Counted from the stretch's first letter, positions 46,151 through 56,104 are shown. The stretch: DNA of 64,000 nucleotides from Serpens gallinarum (GCF_014836765.1 NZ_JACSQG010000008.1:62001-126000), one strand, 5' to 3'. The notes: generated by a model from the sequence alone, not told the origin. A program made the numbers and translations.

Positions 46151-47170
46151 TCAATCCAATTTCCTTGCAATATAAAGCACGGTCGTTTCTTTCAAACCCA
46201 ATTTCTCGAAAAGCTCTTTGCCGAAGTAATCCATTCCCAACTGGTCAAGTTGAAAACCATGCTTTTCAATTTTGCTCACGTAATCTTCATGAGCATAGAG
46301 GCGCACATGGTCATCTTGACCGTACAACCTCCAACGTTCAGCCGGATCAGTAACGCCAGGATCTTCCAACGTCTTTTCAAGACCTACAATAATGGGTGCC
46401 ATTAGAATTCCGAATCCTCCTTTTCGAGTAATTCTAAGGAGTTCTTGGATAGCGGCATCATCGCTTGCAACATGTTCCAAGACATGACTACAAATGAAAA
46501 AGTCGAACGACTCGTTTTCAAATGGCAGATTTTGCAAATCGACCTTGTAATCAACCCCTGCCATACCTAAGTCGGCAGTTGCATATTGGAAGCCTTTCTT
46601 ACGTAGAACACGGCTCAGACCCGCCTCAGGGGCAAAGTGAATGACTTTGTCGCCTTGGCGCAATCCGCCTCGCTGTATCTCTTGCTCAATCCAAAGTGCA
46701 TAGATTCGCTCCCGATCCGAGGCGCCGCATGCACTACAGCTGTAAGTGTCATGCGCTGTCATTTCCCCTTTGCCGAAGTGTTCAAAACCATGCTTTTTAG
46801 CAATCTGCCGATACGCTTCTGGGATGGGGTTGAAGCGAATTGCCTCTGTATTACAGACAGGACAGACAACATCCGAAGACAGCATAGAGCTCGGCGCTGC
46901 CCCTTTGAGGGTTATCTCCTCAATAATTGCCAGGAGATTATTTGCCACGCGGTGCTCTTTTTCACCCTGATGAGTCAACGCATTTCTAAAATAATGCATC
47001 GATTTCGGGATATTACCCAAGCGATAATGAACAATCGCAATGTCATTAGCCAACTCAGAGTGAGCCCCTACAACACTTTCAATTTTCTCCAGCAAGGCCA
47101 ATGCATTCGCATACTCCCCCCGCGAAAATAAAAGCTCTGCTGTTTGCCGCGCTTGCGAAATAGTTTCCAT
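46151..47170 (-). CDS. TPR-zinc-ribbon-methyltransferase fusion
   Basis: The 339 residues appear modular. An N-terminal TPR-like helical part (1-90, LFSRGEYANALALLEKI, DIAIVHYRLGNIPKSMHYFR) is followed by a putative zinc ribbon with Cys103, Cys106, Cys145 and Cys148 (CPVC and CSAC). A class I methyltransferase domain (about 170-335) has VIHFAPEAGLSRVLRK, DLGMAGVDYKVDLQNLPFEN and FICSHVLEHVASD (DUF268-like SAM pocket). First gene of the island on the minus strand. Cellular role is inferred as glycan methylation from context only. Confidence 0.8.
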   Translation of the reverse strand: METISQARQTAELLFSRGEYANALALLEKIESVVGAHSELANDIAIVHYRLGNIPKSMHYFRNALTHQGEKEHRVANNLLAIIEEITLKGAAPSSMLSSDVVCPVCNTEAIRFNPIPEAYRQIAKKHGFEHFGKGEMTAHDTYSCSACGASDRERIYALWIEQEIQRGGLRQGDKVIHFAPEAGLSRVLRKKGFQYATADLGMAGVDYKVDLQNLPFENESFDFFICSHVLEHVASDDAAIQELLRITRKGGFGILMAPIIVGLEKTLEDPGVTDPAERWRLYGQDDHVRLYAHEDYVSKIEKHGFQLDQLGMDYFGKELFEKLGLKETTVLYIARKLD

Positions 47171-47243
47171 GTTTTACCCTAAAAAATAACCGGACTATTC
47201 GTATAAAGATTCACTTGTTCTTACCGCTTCAAATCCGTTTTTT

Positions 47244-47281
47244 CAAAAAAAACGGCGCGAACTTCGTGTGAAGTCGCGCCG
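47244..47281 (-). terminator. Intrinsic terminator after flgL
   Basis: On the minus strand CGGCGCGACTTC-ACAC-GAAG-T-TCGCGCCG, followed by TTTTTTTT. A strong stem with a one-base bulge. It closes the flgF-L operon and separates it from the glycosylation island. Confidence 0.9.
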
Positions 47282-47299
47282 CTACACAATCGATGCTGC

Positions 47300-48838
47300 T
47301 TACAACCGATCAAACAAACTCAGCTGACTCACCCGGACAAACGCAGCTTGAGCAGCCTCAAGCTTGGTTTGTTGCAACATCAGGCGTGAGGCAGCCTCGA
47401 ACTGGTCGGTGTCGCGAATGGCCGATTGGGTCGAGTCATTCATAATGCTCAGGCTTTCATTTTCGACGAGCAGCGTGTCGATGCTGTTCAGACGTGCGCC
47501 AATGTGAGCTTGGGTGCTTTCGATCTGAATCATGCCGCTATCGATATTGCCCAGGGCCACTGCAATGGCTTCCCGGATACGCAGGCCACCCCCTTCAATG
47601 CCATCAGCGGGCTGCTCAAGCGCTGCACGCAGATTGGCAATGGTATTGAGGAGATTCTGGTTTTCCTGGGAATCGGCCGTGACCTTGAACAGATCATCCG
47701 CTGCCGGCGTTCCGCTGAAGCTGAATTCGACGCCAGCTACCGTCAACGTATTGGTCGCGCCATCGAAAGCGCTGGGGATCAATACATTGCTTGGCTGAGC
47801 AAAGGCCTGATAACCAGTACCGTCAAACTTCAGCGTCACGCCACCATCTGGGAAGCCTGTCGTGTAAGCATCCACATCCACCACGGTTGAGGCGCTAATT
47901 TGTGCGGCGGAATTACTGCTAACAGCAAACTTTTCGGGGGCCATCCCCAGGTCGAAACTGTGGCCATCTAGCAGCGCTGCGAAGTCCGACTCACCCGTCT
48001 TCAGCATGGTGTCAAGGTTGAACTCGACACCCCGGAAGGTGATTTTCGGATTTTCCTGGTTAGGGTCATAAGACCCGGAGTCCACGGCAACACCCGCAGC
48101 CGTCACGGTGTAGCCGATGCTGCCGTCTGTGTTGGCGCTGATTTCCAACTTGTAGGGCGCATCCGCTCGGAAGGTGCTGTCGAAATCCCGCTGATTGGAA
48201 ACCGTACCCTGGGACAGGTACATCCGCTGCCCACTCGCGCCTACAGTGTCGAGACTCGACGCTGTGCGGCTGACATTGCGCGCAGTTTCGAAAGCGCTAT
48301 AACCGCTGTCGTTAATGCTGATCTGCAATCCAGTGGCAACTTGAAGGTTCTGCTGTCCCTGATCACCCTGATAGCTGTAAGTGCCGTCACTGTTCAGCAC
48401 ATAAGGCTGGATACCACTCTGACTACCACTGAACCAGTATTCGCCGCTGGCGTTCTTGCTGTTCATCAGACCGAACAGCTCTGCTTCGATCTGCTTCAGC
48501 TCAGCCGCGATGGCCGAACGGTTCTGGTCGTTATAGGCACCGTTACCCGCATGCCCAGCCAACTCGCGTGCACGCTGCGAGATGTTGATCATGGACGACA
48601 GAATGCTCTCTTCCTGGGTCAGCGAGTTGGTGGCATCGGTCAGATTGCTTTTGTATTGGCTCAACAGCGCGGATTGCTGTTCCAACTGCAGCAGACGGGC
48701 CGACCCGATGGGGTCATCCGCCGGCGTCTGAATACGGTTGCCCGACGTGATCTGCTCTTGGGTCTTGACCAGCGCCGAGTAACCCTTTTGGTAACCATTC
48801 ACGTTGGCGTTGAACATTTGATTAGTCGAAAGACGCAT
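47300..48838 (-). CDS. flgL: Hook-filament junction protein FlgL
   Basis: Second junction protein between hook and filament. The flagellin-like N terminus (MRLSTNQMFNANVNGYQKGY, SGNRIQTPADDPIGSARL) and C terminus (EAASRLMLQQTKLEAAQAAF) flank a large middle region. At 512 residues it is much longer than Salmonella FlgL (317), because of a long central surface domain. 16 bases after flgK. Confidence 0.95.
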   Translation of the reverse strand: MRLSTNQMFNANVNGYQKGYSALVKTQEQITSGNRIQTPADDPIGSARLLQLEQQSALLSQYKSNLTDATNSLTQEESILSSMINISQRARELAGHAGNGAYNDQNRSAIAAELKQIEAELFGLMNSKNASGEYWFSGSQSGIQPYVLNSDGTYSYQGDQGQQNLQVATGLQISINDSGYSAFETARNVSRTASSLDTVGASGQRMYLSQGTVSNQRDFDSTFRADAPYKLEISANTDGSIGYTVTAAGVAVDSGSYDPNQENPKITFRGVEFNLDTMLKTGESDFAALLDGHSFDLGMAPEKFAVSSNSAAQISASTVVDVDAYTTGFPDGGVTLKFDGTGYQAFAQPSNVLIPSAFDGATNTLTVAGVEFSFSGTPAADDLFKVTADSQENQNLLNTIANLRAALEQPADGIEGGGLRIREAIAVALGNIDSGMIQIESTQAHIGARLNSIDTLLVENESLSIMNDSTQSAIRDTDQFEAASRLMLQQTKLEAAQAAFVRVSQLSLFDRL

Positions 48839-48854
48839 GGTTCGTCACCTGACC

Positions 48855-50882
48855 TTAGAGAGCGCTGAGCAGCGTGTTGAAGGTTTCCTGGGCAGCCTTG
48901 ATGATCTGCGACGAGGCGGTGTAGTACTGCTGGAACTTGATCAGGTTGGTAGCCTCTTCGTCGAGGTTGACACCCGACAGCGACTCGCGGGTCGCGGTGG
49001 CCTGAGTAAGAATCGCCTCGGTGGCGCCGTTGTCCGCCTGCGCCTGGGCGGTCTTCGCGCCAACCTCGCTGATCAGCGAACCATACGCGGTGGTGAAACT
49101 GGAGCCCTTGCCGGCAGCATCGACGTCGACCGTCGCCTTGCTCTGCAAATCCTGCAGTTTGAGCGCGTTGCGGTTGTCCGACTGCCCATCTCGGTTGAAG
49201 GAAATAGTGAAGCTGTCGTTGTTGGCTGGAGAACCACTGACAGTCGCACTGAATTCAACCGTAATACCCGCAACGGTCACCGCCAGAGGCAGCTCTTTGG
49301 ATTGGCCCGGAATGTAAGTGCCCGCCGCAGCCGTAATTTCGGCGCCATTCACATCGTAAAGCGTGTAGTCCTGCATGCCGGTTGCCGCATCTACCTCGCC
49401 AAACACCACTCGGACGGGCATTGCAGCTTTGATCGCATCTTGCTGAGCTTGCTGATCAGCAGCCGGCGCGTAGATGTCCAGATGCGTCTTCAGCTCCGGC
49501 TGGCTGATACTGCCCGTGCCGTAGTTGCCACTGCCGGTGGTCGCACTCAGCGGCGCAGCCAAACCAAGGCGTTTGGGCTCGGTAAGCGCCACCGAAATAT
49601 CGCCCGCGGCATGACGGGTGGGAATCAGCGTGAAGGTATCGCCCGCTGCCGGAGCGCCGCCCGCAAAACTCAGACTAAAGCCATCAGCAAGCTCCGGCTC
49701 CGGATCGATCGCCAGATCGAAAGCGCCCATATCCGTGCCGTCGGATCGACGCACCGTAAACTCGGTGGCACTGGTGAACTCTACTTCATAGTCATACTTG
49801 CTGAGCTGGCTGGTATCGGTGATCCGCACGTCGAAATTGCCTGAGCCGGCGCTGTTGCCCCCTTGGGCAATGCTGCGCTGATTCACCACATTCGCGGCGT
49901 TGATATCACCAAACAGGGTGGCGCCAAACTCGCCATTCAGATCGAGACCCTGGCCCAATTGCTGATTGACCTGATCCGCGATGACCAAGGACAAACGGCC
50001 CAGTTCATTCATGGCCGGATCGAGCACTTCGCTGCGGTAACGCAGCAGGCCACCCACAGTGCCGCCCGTCACTACATTAGTGATATCAATACGCGTGGTC
50101 GGCGTGGTGAAGATCATCGCCAGACGGGAAGGATCGTCTTTGCTCGGCTCTGCCGTCAGGGTATTGGCCTGATTGCCGATCACCAGCGGCTGACCGCTGC
50201 CGAGGAACAGGGCGAACTGGCCGTCCTGATCCACCACCTTGACGCCTACCAGCCCAGACAGCTCGCGCACGGCCTGGTCTCGCGAATCCATCAGATCGTT
50301 CGGCTTGATACCGTTGAGGGATGCCGTCTTGATCGCGACGTTGAGCTTCGCCACCTTGTCTGCCAAGCCATTGACCGTGTCCGTCATGGTCTTCAGCTGG
50401 CTGTTGACGTAGGCCCCCTGGTCCTCCATTTGCGTCTGCACCGAGCCGAAACGATTGCTCAACGATTCAGCGGAGGTCATCAACAACTGGCGCGAGGCAA
50501 GGTCAGTGGGTTTGCTGACCACGTTCTGCACGGAATCAAAAAAACCCTTGAGCACCACGTTCACACCGGTGCCGCTATCAGCCAGCAGGGAGTTGATCTG
50601 GCTGATGCTGTCCAGGTACGACTTGGTATCGCCATTCAAGGCGGTGGCGCTCTGCAGCTGCGTGTCGATGAAGCCGCTGTACATACGGCGCACATCGTTC
50701 AGCGTGGTGCCGCTGCCGATAAAACCGGCCGGGCCGATGTATTGACCGCCAGACGACTGCTGTGTCACCTGCTGGCGCGAAAAGCCGGGCGTGTCTGCGT
50801 TGGTGATGTTGTGACCGACGGTGCTCAGGTGGGCCTGGCTGGCCGCGAGCCCGGAAATGCCGATGGAGAGCAAACCTGCCAT
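48855..50882 (-). CDS. flgK: Hook-filament junction protein FlgK
   Basis: First junction protein (HAP1). The 675-residue protein has the axial-protein N terminus GISGLAASQAHLSTVGHNIT with NADTPGFSRQ, and the C-terminal LDEEATNLIKFQQYYTASSQ signature. Middle domains are larger than in Salmonella (553 residues). Lies 11 bases after flgJ. Confidence 0.97.
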   Translation of the reverse strand: MAGLLSIGISGLAASQAHLSTVGHNITNADTPGFSRQQVTQQSSGGQYIGPAGFIGSGTTLNDVRRMYSGFIDTQLQSATALNGDTKSYLDSISQINSLLADSGTGVNVVLKGFFDSVQNVVSKPTDLASRQLLMTSAESLSNRFGSVQTQMEDQGAYVNSQLKTMTDTVNGLADKVAKLNVAIKTASLNGIKPNDLMDSRDQAVRELSGLVGVKVVDQDGQFALFLGSGQPLVIGNQANTLTAEPSKDDPSRLAMIFTTPTTRIDITNVVTGGTVGGLLRYRSEVLDPAMNELGRLSLVIADQVNQQLGQGLDLNGEFGATLFGDINAANVVNQRSIAQGGNSAGSGNFDVRITDTSQLSKYDYEVEFTSATEFTVRRSDGTDMGAFDLAIDPEPELADGFSLSFAGGAPAAGDTFTLIPTRHAAGDISVALTEPKRLGLAAPLSATTGSGNYGTGSISQPELKTHLDIYAPAADQQAQQDAIKAAMPVRVVFGEVDAATGMQDYTLYDVNGAEITAAAGTYIPGQSKELPLAVTVAGITVEFSATVSGSPANNDSFTISFNRDGQSDNRNALKLQDLQSKATVDVDAAGKGSSFTTAYGSLISEVGAKTAQAQADNGATEAILTQATATRESLSGVNLDEEATNLIKFQQYYTASSQIIKAAQETFNTLLSAL

Positions 50883-50893
50883 GTTTCAGCTTC

Positions 50894-52051
50894 CTAAATG
50901 TTCTTCGTCGTGCCGGCGGCGGCGACCATCTGGTAGGTCTGCAACTGCTTGGCGATCTGGTTGACCTTGCGCGCGTACTGCGGATCGGTGGCGTAGCCAG
51001 CCTGCTGCAGTTCACGCATGAACTTGTCCGGGTTATCGGCGGTTTGCAGCGCTTCTTGATAGCGGCCGTTGCTTTGCAGGAAGGTCGCGTAGTCGTCGAA
51101 GCTTTGCGCGTAAGAGGCGTAGCTGCGGAACTCGGCCTGCTCCTTCACCGCCTGGCCGTTGTAGAACTCGGTGGTGGTGGTGCTGGCGGAATCCCCCCCC
51201 CAGCCATGGGCCTTGATGCCGAACAGGTTGTGGCTGCTGCTGCCGTCGTCCTGGCGAATGATCGAGCGGCCCCACCCGGTTTCCAGCGCGGCCTGGGCCA
51301 CCAGGTGGCGGGCATCGACACCCAGGCGTCGAGCAGCGCCTTCGGCCATGGGCAGCATGGCGGCGACAAACTCTTCCGGCGAATTAAAACGGGTGGGCAT
51401 CGGCGCCGAATCGCTTACCGGCCGGCCATTGACCAGCAGCCCGCCACGCTCGGGAGCCGCGTAGGCTTGCGCGGGTTTCCAATCCAGGTCCACCAGCGGC
51501 TGGCCCGGCTGGGCAGTCGCCAGCGCGGCGGTTTCGGGCGCTGCCTGGGTAGCACCGCCACTGCGATAGCTCGGCAGACTCAAGCGCCGCGCCTTGAGCA
51601 ATTGTCGGTCGTCGCGCAGCTCACCGTCGCTGCCGCCGGCCAATGTCGGCCGCTCGACTGCCGCGCCGGCCAACGCCGGCGCGTCGGCACTGCGAAACGG
51701 ATTCTCACGCACGCTGGCTTGACGGTCCTTGCTCAGCTGTCGCACCAGGACATCGGCCAGGCCGATGCCGGCGCCCTGCTTGGGCAGCGTCACGGCCATC
51801 TGCTGATCGTGCATGTCGCGGTAATGCTTGCTGGTCTCGCTGTTCATGAAATTGTCGTCGGCCAGCACGTCGTTGGCCTGACGCATGGCCTTGAACATTT
51901 GGCTGAGGAACAGCGACTCAAACTCCTGAGCGACCTTGCGGGTGTTTTCCTCGCTGTCGCGATCCTTGCCGACCTTCAACTGATTTAGGCGATTGAGGTC
52001 GGTGTAGGCGCCACTGTCGCCCACACTGGGAGCGCTAAATTTCATGCTCAT
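50894..52051 (-). CDS. flgJ: Peptidoglycan hydrolase/rod-capping protein FlgJ
   Basis: Exported rod scaffold that opens a hole in the murein. The 385 residues comprise a rod-binding domain (about 30-110, AQEFESLFLSQMFKAMRQAN), a variable linker, and a C-terminal GlcNAcase domain (about 220-380) with catalytic Glu257 in AQAALETGWG and NLFGIKAHGWGGDS. Fusion of both domains is the gammaproteobacterial form. Three bases after flgI. Confidence 0.97.
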   Translation of the reverse strand: MSMKFSAPSVGDSGAYTDLNRLNQLKVGKDRDSEENTRKVAQEFESLFLSQMFKAMRQANDVLADDNFMNSETSKHYRDMHDQQMAVTLPKQGAGIGLADVLVRQLSKDRQASVRENPFRSADAPALAGAAVERPTLAGGSDGELRDDRQLLKARRLSLPSYRSGGATQAAPETAALATAQPGQPLVDLDWKPAQAYAAPERGGLLVNGRPVSDSAPMPTRFNSPEEFVAAMLPMAEGAARRLGVDARHLVAQAALETGWGRSIIRQDDGSSSHNLFGIKAHGWGGDSASTTTTEFYNGQAVKEQAEFRSYASYAQSFDDYATFLQSNGRYQEALQTADNPDKFMRELQQAGYATDPQYARKVNQIAKQLQTYQMVAAAGTTKNI

Positions 52052-52054
52052 CCC

Positions 52055-53155
52055 TTAGATCACAATCAGGTCGGCTTGCAGTGCGCCGGCCTGTTTCAGG
52101 GCTTCAAGAATGGCCATCAGGTCGCTGGGCGCTGCGCCCACCTGGTTCACCGCACGGACGATTTCGTCCAGGGTGGTGCCCGGCGCGAATTTGAACATCG
52201 GTTTCACTTCTTGCTGGGCATTGACCTTCGAACGTGGCACCACCACGGTTTCGCCATCGGAGAACGGTGCTGGCTGACTGACGATGGGGTCTTCGGTGAT
52301 GCTCACGGTGAGACTGCCGTGGGTGACCGCGGCCGGCGCTACGCGCACGTTCTGACCGATGACGATGGTACCGGTGCGCGAATTGATGACGACTTTGGCA
52401 GCTGCCTGGCCGAGATCGATTTCCAGGTTTTCCAGAATCGACAGGTAATCGACACGCTGATTGGGGTTCAGCGGCGCACTGACCCGCACCGAGCCACCGT
52501 CAATCGCCTGGGCGACATTCGGGCCCAGCAATTCGTTAATGCGGTCGACGATGTTCTTCGCCGTGGTGAAGTCCGGGCGATTGAGGTTGAGGGTCAGGCT
52601 GGTGCCTTGGTCGAAACCGCTCGGCACCGCGCGCTCGACGGTAGCGCCCCCAGGAATGCGGCCCGCTGAGGGCACGTTGACGGTGATACGCGAACCGTCC
52701 GCGCCGCCGGCATCGAAGCCGCCTACGACAAGGTTGCCCTGGGCAATCGCGTAAATGTTGCCGTCGATGCCCTTGAGCGGCGCCATCAACAGGCTGCCAC
52801 CGCGCAGGCTTTTCGAGTTACCGATCGACGACACGGTGATGTCGATGGTCTGCCCCGGCTTGGCAAAAGGCGGCAGGTCGGCGTGGATCGACACCGCCGC
52901 GACGTTTTTCAGCTGCACGCTGCCCACACTGGGCGGCACCTTGATGCCGAACTGGGCGAGCATGTTGTTGAAGGTCTGCAGGGTAAAGGGCGTTTGCGTG
53001 GTCTGGTCGCCGGTACCGTTGAGGCCTACTACCAGCCCGTAACCGATCAGCTGGTTGGATCGCACGCCCTGGATGCTGGCGATATCCTTGAGCCGCTCGG
53101 CCTGCACGGCGAAGCTGGCCAGCAGGCCGAGCGCAATAAGCAGGTACTTGGTCAT
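52055..53155 (-). CDS. flgI: Flagellar P-ring protein FlgI
   Basis: Periplasmic ring around the rod in the peptidoglycan layer. The signal peptide ([15 protein letters not shown], cleavage about residue 19) is followed by [39 protein letters not shown] and the C-terminal [20 protein letters not shown]. Length 366 is standard. A repeat element lies in the 271-base gap to flgH, so the operon is interrupted but not by any gene. Confidence 0.97.
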   Translation of the reverse strand: MTKYLLIALGLLASFAVQAERLKDIASIQGVRSNQLIGYGLVVGLNGTGDQTTQTPFTLQTFNNMLAQFGIKVPPSVGSVQLKNVAAVSIHADLPPFAKPGQTIDITVSSIGNSKSLRGGSLLMAPLKGIDGNIYAIAQGNLVVGGFDAGGADGSRITVNVPSAGRIPGGATVERAVPSGFDQGTSLTLNLNRPDFTTAKNIVDRINELLGPNVAQAIDGGSVRVSAPLNPNQRVDYLSILENLEIDLGQAAAKVVINSRTGTIVIGQNVRVAPAAVTHGSLTVSITEDPIVSQPAPFSDGETVVVPRSKVNAQQEVKPMFKFAPGTTLDEIVRAVNQVGAAPSDLMAILEALKQAGALQADLIVI

Positions 53156-53198
53156 GGGTTAATTCCTAAGCGGCGGTTGTCGTGCGTAGCTGTGTTAA

Positions 53199-53340
53199 GT
53201 AGGGGCGAATTCATTCGCCTGGCATCGCGTTTTCCGACTGCTGCGGGGATGCGACGAACCAGGCGGCCGATGCCGTTGTGGTTGTCGCAGCCGCTGCGTG
53301 GCTCGGTGATCATGCGCACGGCGAATGAATTCGCCCCTAC
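53199..53340 (+). repeat. 142-bp REPIN/MITE-like element, copy B
   Basis: Starts GTAGGGGCGAATTCATTCGC and ends GCGAATGAATTCGCCCCTAC, perfect inverted termini of about 20 bases, each also an inner palindrome. It lies inside the flgHI spacer of the flgF-L operon. Aligns end to end with copy C at 55854-55996 and the reverse complement of copy A. Confidence 0.85.
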
Positions 53341-53426
53341 AGCGGTTATGCCAGACGAGCCATTCGGCAGAACCATCATCGCCTGCGCCCCCAGGCCGAA
53401 GCCTTTGCAGCACCTCATTCCGTCAC

Positions 53427-54116
53427 CTAGAACGGCCACATTGGGCTCATGAAGAAGCGGCTCAACCAGCCCGGCTGGCTGGCATCGGCAAAGGCGCCGG
53501 TGCCTGAGTAAGTGATGCGCGCATCGGCCACGCGGGTGGACGACACGGTGTTATCGGTGCCGATATCGTCGGAGCGGATCAGGCCCGCAATACGTACCAG
53601 CTCTTCGCCAGTGTTCAGAGTCATCCACTTCTCACCGCGCACCGAAAGAATGCCGTTGGGCAGCACTTCGGCCACAGTCACGGTGATCGAGCCAGTTAGG
53701 CTGTTGCTTTGCCCGGCCTTGGCCGAGCCGTTGTTGTCCCGCTCCCCGGCGAATTCCGCGCCCAAGGTCATGGTATTACCGGTCATCGGATTGGTCGCCG
53801 ACACCGCGCCGCCGAACAACGAGGTCAGGCCAATGTTGGCACTGCTGTCTTTGCTCAACTGGGAGTTAGCACTCTTGCTGGCCTGGGTCCTCTCGTTGAG
53901 GGTGATGGTGATGATGTCACCGACCCGGTAGGCCTTGCGGTCGTCGAACAGGTTCATGCCGAACCCGGACTGGTAGATCGCGCCATTGTTCTGTTCGACA
54001 GGCAGCGGCGTACGCGGCAGCACCGGCGCGTAATACGGCTCGTTGGGCTTGGCCGGCGGTGCCATGCAGCCACTCAACAGAGCTAGAAACGTCAGGGAGA
54101 ACAACAGCCGGAGCAT
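53427..54116 (-). CDS. flgH: Flagellar L-ring lipoprotein FlgH
   Basis: Outer-membrane ring subunit. From the ATG at 54116 it has 229 residues; lipoprotein signal with lipobox LLSGC, acylated Cys17. Motifs include [40 protein letters not shown] (here cut), and the C-terminal [24 protein letters not shown] at 54134 is an alternative start. Confidence 0.96.
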   Translation of the reverse strand: MLRLLFSLTFLALLSGCMAPPAKPNEPYYAPVLPRTPLPVEQNNGAIYQSGFGMNLFDDRKAYRVGDIITITLNERTQASKSANSQLSKDSSANIGLTSLFGGAVSATNPMTGNTMTLGAEFAGERDNNGSAKAGQSNSLTGSITVTVAEVLPNGILSVRGEKWMTLNTGEELVRIAGLIRSDDIGTDNTVSSTRVADARITYSGTGAFADASQPGWLSRFFMSPMWPF

Positions 54117-54177
54117 CAGGAGGCAACCTCGCAAAAGGATCGAGGGGCGCGGCTTACAAGCGCACGCCCCTACGGCA

Positions 54178-54963
54178 TTACAACTGCTGGGTCACAAAGC
54201 CGAGCATCTGGTCAGCGGTGGAGATGACCTTGGAATTCATCTCGTAGGCACGTTGGGTGGTGATCATGTTCACCAGCTCTTCAACGGTACTGACGTTGGA
54301 GTTCTCCAAGGTGCTCTGTAGCACTGTGCCCAGCCCGTTCAGGCCTGGCTGGCCAACCTGCGGCGCGCCGCTAGCGGCGGTTTCCTGAAACAGGTTGCCA
54401 CCGGTGGCCTGCAAGCCGGCCGGGTTGATGAAGTCTGCGGTCTGGATGTTGCCAATCACCTGCAGCTCGGCCTCGCCGGCCAGGCCGATGGAAACGGTGC
54501 CGTCTTCACCGACGCTGAAGGTCTGGGTTTCCGGCGGCACGACAATCGCCGGCTCTACCGGAAAGCCGCTGGCGGTGACCACCTGGCCTTCGGAGTTGAG
54601 GTGGAAGGTGCCGTCGCGGGTATAGGACAGACTGCCGTCGGGCATCAGGATCTGGAAGAAACCACGGCCGTTGATGGCCATGTCCAGCGGCTGCTCGGTG
54701 GTCTGCAGGCTGCCGGCGGTGAAGTTCTTCTGGGTGCCGACGATGCGCACGCCCGTGCCCAGTTGCAGCCCCGAAGGCAGCTCGGTGTCCTGGGTGTTCT
54801 GCGCGCCCGGCTGGCGACGTACCTGATACATCAGGTCCTGAAACTCGGCGCGGTCGCGCTTGAAGCCCGTCGTCGAGACGTTGGCCAGGTTGTTGGAAAT
54901 GGTGGTCAGGTTCATGTCCTGGGCGGACAGACCGGTTTTACTTACCCACAGAGCCGGAAGCAT
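54178..54963 (-). CDS. flgG: Flagellar distal rod protein FlgG
   Basis: Main subunit of the distal rod, 261 residues, standard length. N terminus [20 protein letters not shown] with [20 protein letters not shown] and C-terminal [20 protein letters not shown] are diagnostic. 42 bases after flgF. Confidence 0.97.
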   Translation of the reverse strand: MLPALWVSKTGLSAQDMNLTTISNNLANVSTTGFKRDRAEFQDLMYQVRRQPGAQNTQDTELPSGLQLGTGVRIVGTQKNFTAGSLQTTEQPLDMAINGRGFFQILMPDGSLSYTRDGTFHLNSEGQVVTASGFPVEPAIVVPPETQTFSVGEDGTVSIGLAGEAELQVIGNIQTADFINPAGLQATGGNLFQETAASGAPQVGQPGLNGLGTVLQSTLENSNVSTVEELVNMITTQRAYEMNSKVISTADQMLGFVTQQL

Positions 54964-55005
54964 GGAATGTTCTCCTTCATCGACGCCCAGGGGCGTCGCA
55001 AATAA

Positions 55006-55746
55006 TTAGCTGATCTGCATGACCTTGGTCATCGCCGCGGCATCATCTTCGGCGGTACGCATCATCTTGATATGCAGTTCGAATTGGCGGGACAAGGCGA
55101 GCATCGAGGTCATCTCGGCTACGGCGTTGACGTTACTGGTCTCCTGGAAGCCGGAAACCACCTGCACTGTCGCATCGGCGTCGACTGGCTGCCCGCTCTT
55201 GTGGTGAATCATGCCGTCGAGGCCTTTTTCCATCTGCTGCAAGTCAGGCTTGACCAGCTTGATGCGGTCCACCTCGGCCATCACGTTGGGGTTCTCGCCC
55301 AGCGCGCGAATGCTGATGGTGCCGTCGCGACCGATCTCGACCTTCTGCTCCGGCGGAATCACCACCGGGCCGGCATTGCCCATCACCGGCAAATCATTGC
55401 CGGCACGCAAGATGCCGACCGCATCGATCTTCAGGCTGGCGGTACGCACATAGGCTTCGCCGCCTTGCGGTGTTTGTACGGCGATCCAGCCCTCGCCCTC
55501 GATGGCGATGTCCAGGTCGCGACCGGTTTCCTGCAAGGCGCCGGGGGTGAAGTCAGTGGCCGGACGCTCGGTCATGGCATAGGCCCGCGCCGGCAAACTG
55601 TCGCCGAACACCGGCATCGAGCGCGCCTGCTCAAAATCACGACGAAAGCCATTGGTGGAGAGGTTGGCCAAATTGTTGGCATGCGCCCGTTGCGCCAGCG
55701 TGTTCTGGCTGGCACCGGTCATGGCCACATAAAGCATCTTGTCCAC
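55006..55746 (-). CDS. flgF: Flagellar proximal rod protein FlgF
   Basis: Proximal rod subunit, 246 residues. The N terminus has MLYVAMTGASQNTLAQRAHA, NNLANLSTNGFRRDFEQARS, and the C terminus QETSNVNAVAEMTSMLALSR, typical of FlgF. First gene of flgFGHIJKL behind its own sigma-54 promoter. Confidence 0.96.
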   Translation of the reverse strand: MDKMLYVAMTGASQNTLAQRAHANNLANLSTNGFRRDFEQARSMPVFGDSLPARAYAMTERPATDFTPGALQETGRDLDIAIEGEGWIAVQTPQGGEAYVRTASLKIDAVGILRAGNDLPVMGNAGPVVIPPEQKVEIGRDGTISIRALGENPNVMAEVDRIKLVKPDLQQMEKGLDGMIHHKSGQPVDADATVQVVSGFQETSNVNAVAEMTSMLALSRQFELHIKMMRTAEDDAAAMTKVMQIS

Positions 55747-55796
55747 TGCGTCCTCCGGCAGCTTGTTGCCGCCTTATCAGAGTTTGCAGTGGAATT

Positions 55797-55812
55797 AGCA
55801 AACATCATGCCA
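55797..55812 (-). promoter_or_regulatory. sigma-54 promoter of flgFGHIJKL
   Basis: On the minus strand TGGCATGATGTTTGCT, a near-perfect -24/-12 element. Predicted start about 55786, about 40 bases ahead of flgF. The repeat element copy C lies 41 bases further upstream. Confidence 0.82.
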
Positions 55813-55853
55813 GGCAAGGGGGCAAGCGCATGAACCTACGGGAAAAGGCGCCG

Positions 55854-55996
55854 GTACGGGGAACTCATTCGCCTGACACCGAATCTTCCGTCACTTTCGA
55901 GAGAGGCGACGAACTACCCAACCGATGCTTTTGTACGTGTCAAAGCGGATGCGTGGCCTGGAGGCCATGCGCCAGGCGAATAAATTCGCCCCCTAC
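55854..55996 (+). repeat. 142-bp REPIN/MITE-like element, copy C
   Basis: Begins GTACGGGGAACTCATTCGCC (a decayed left end) and ends GCGAATAAATTCGCCCCCTAC-like right end. Aligns with copy B. It fills the flgE-flgF gap of 407 bases together with the flgE terminator and flgF promoter; nothing else is seen. Confidence 0.78.
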
Positions 55997-56104
55997 AAAA
56001 TCACGTCATGCAGCGCCGAATGATAGGTGCAGCGCTGTCGCTGCGTCCGCGGGCCTCCCGCGGGTGCGTATCAGACAGACAGGGTTATTGCATGAATCTA
56101 TGAC

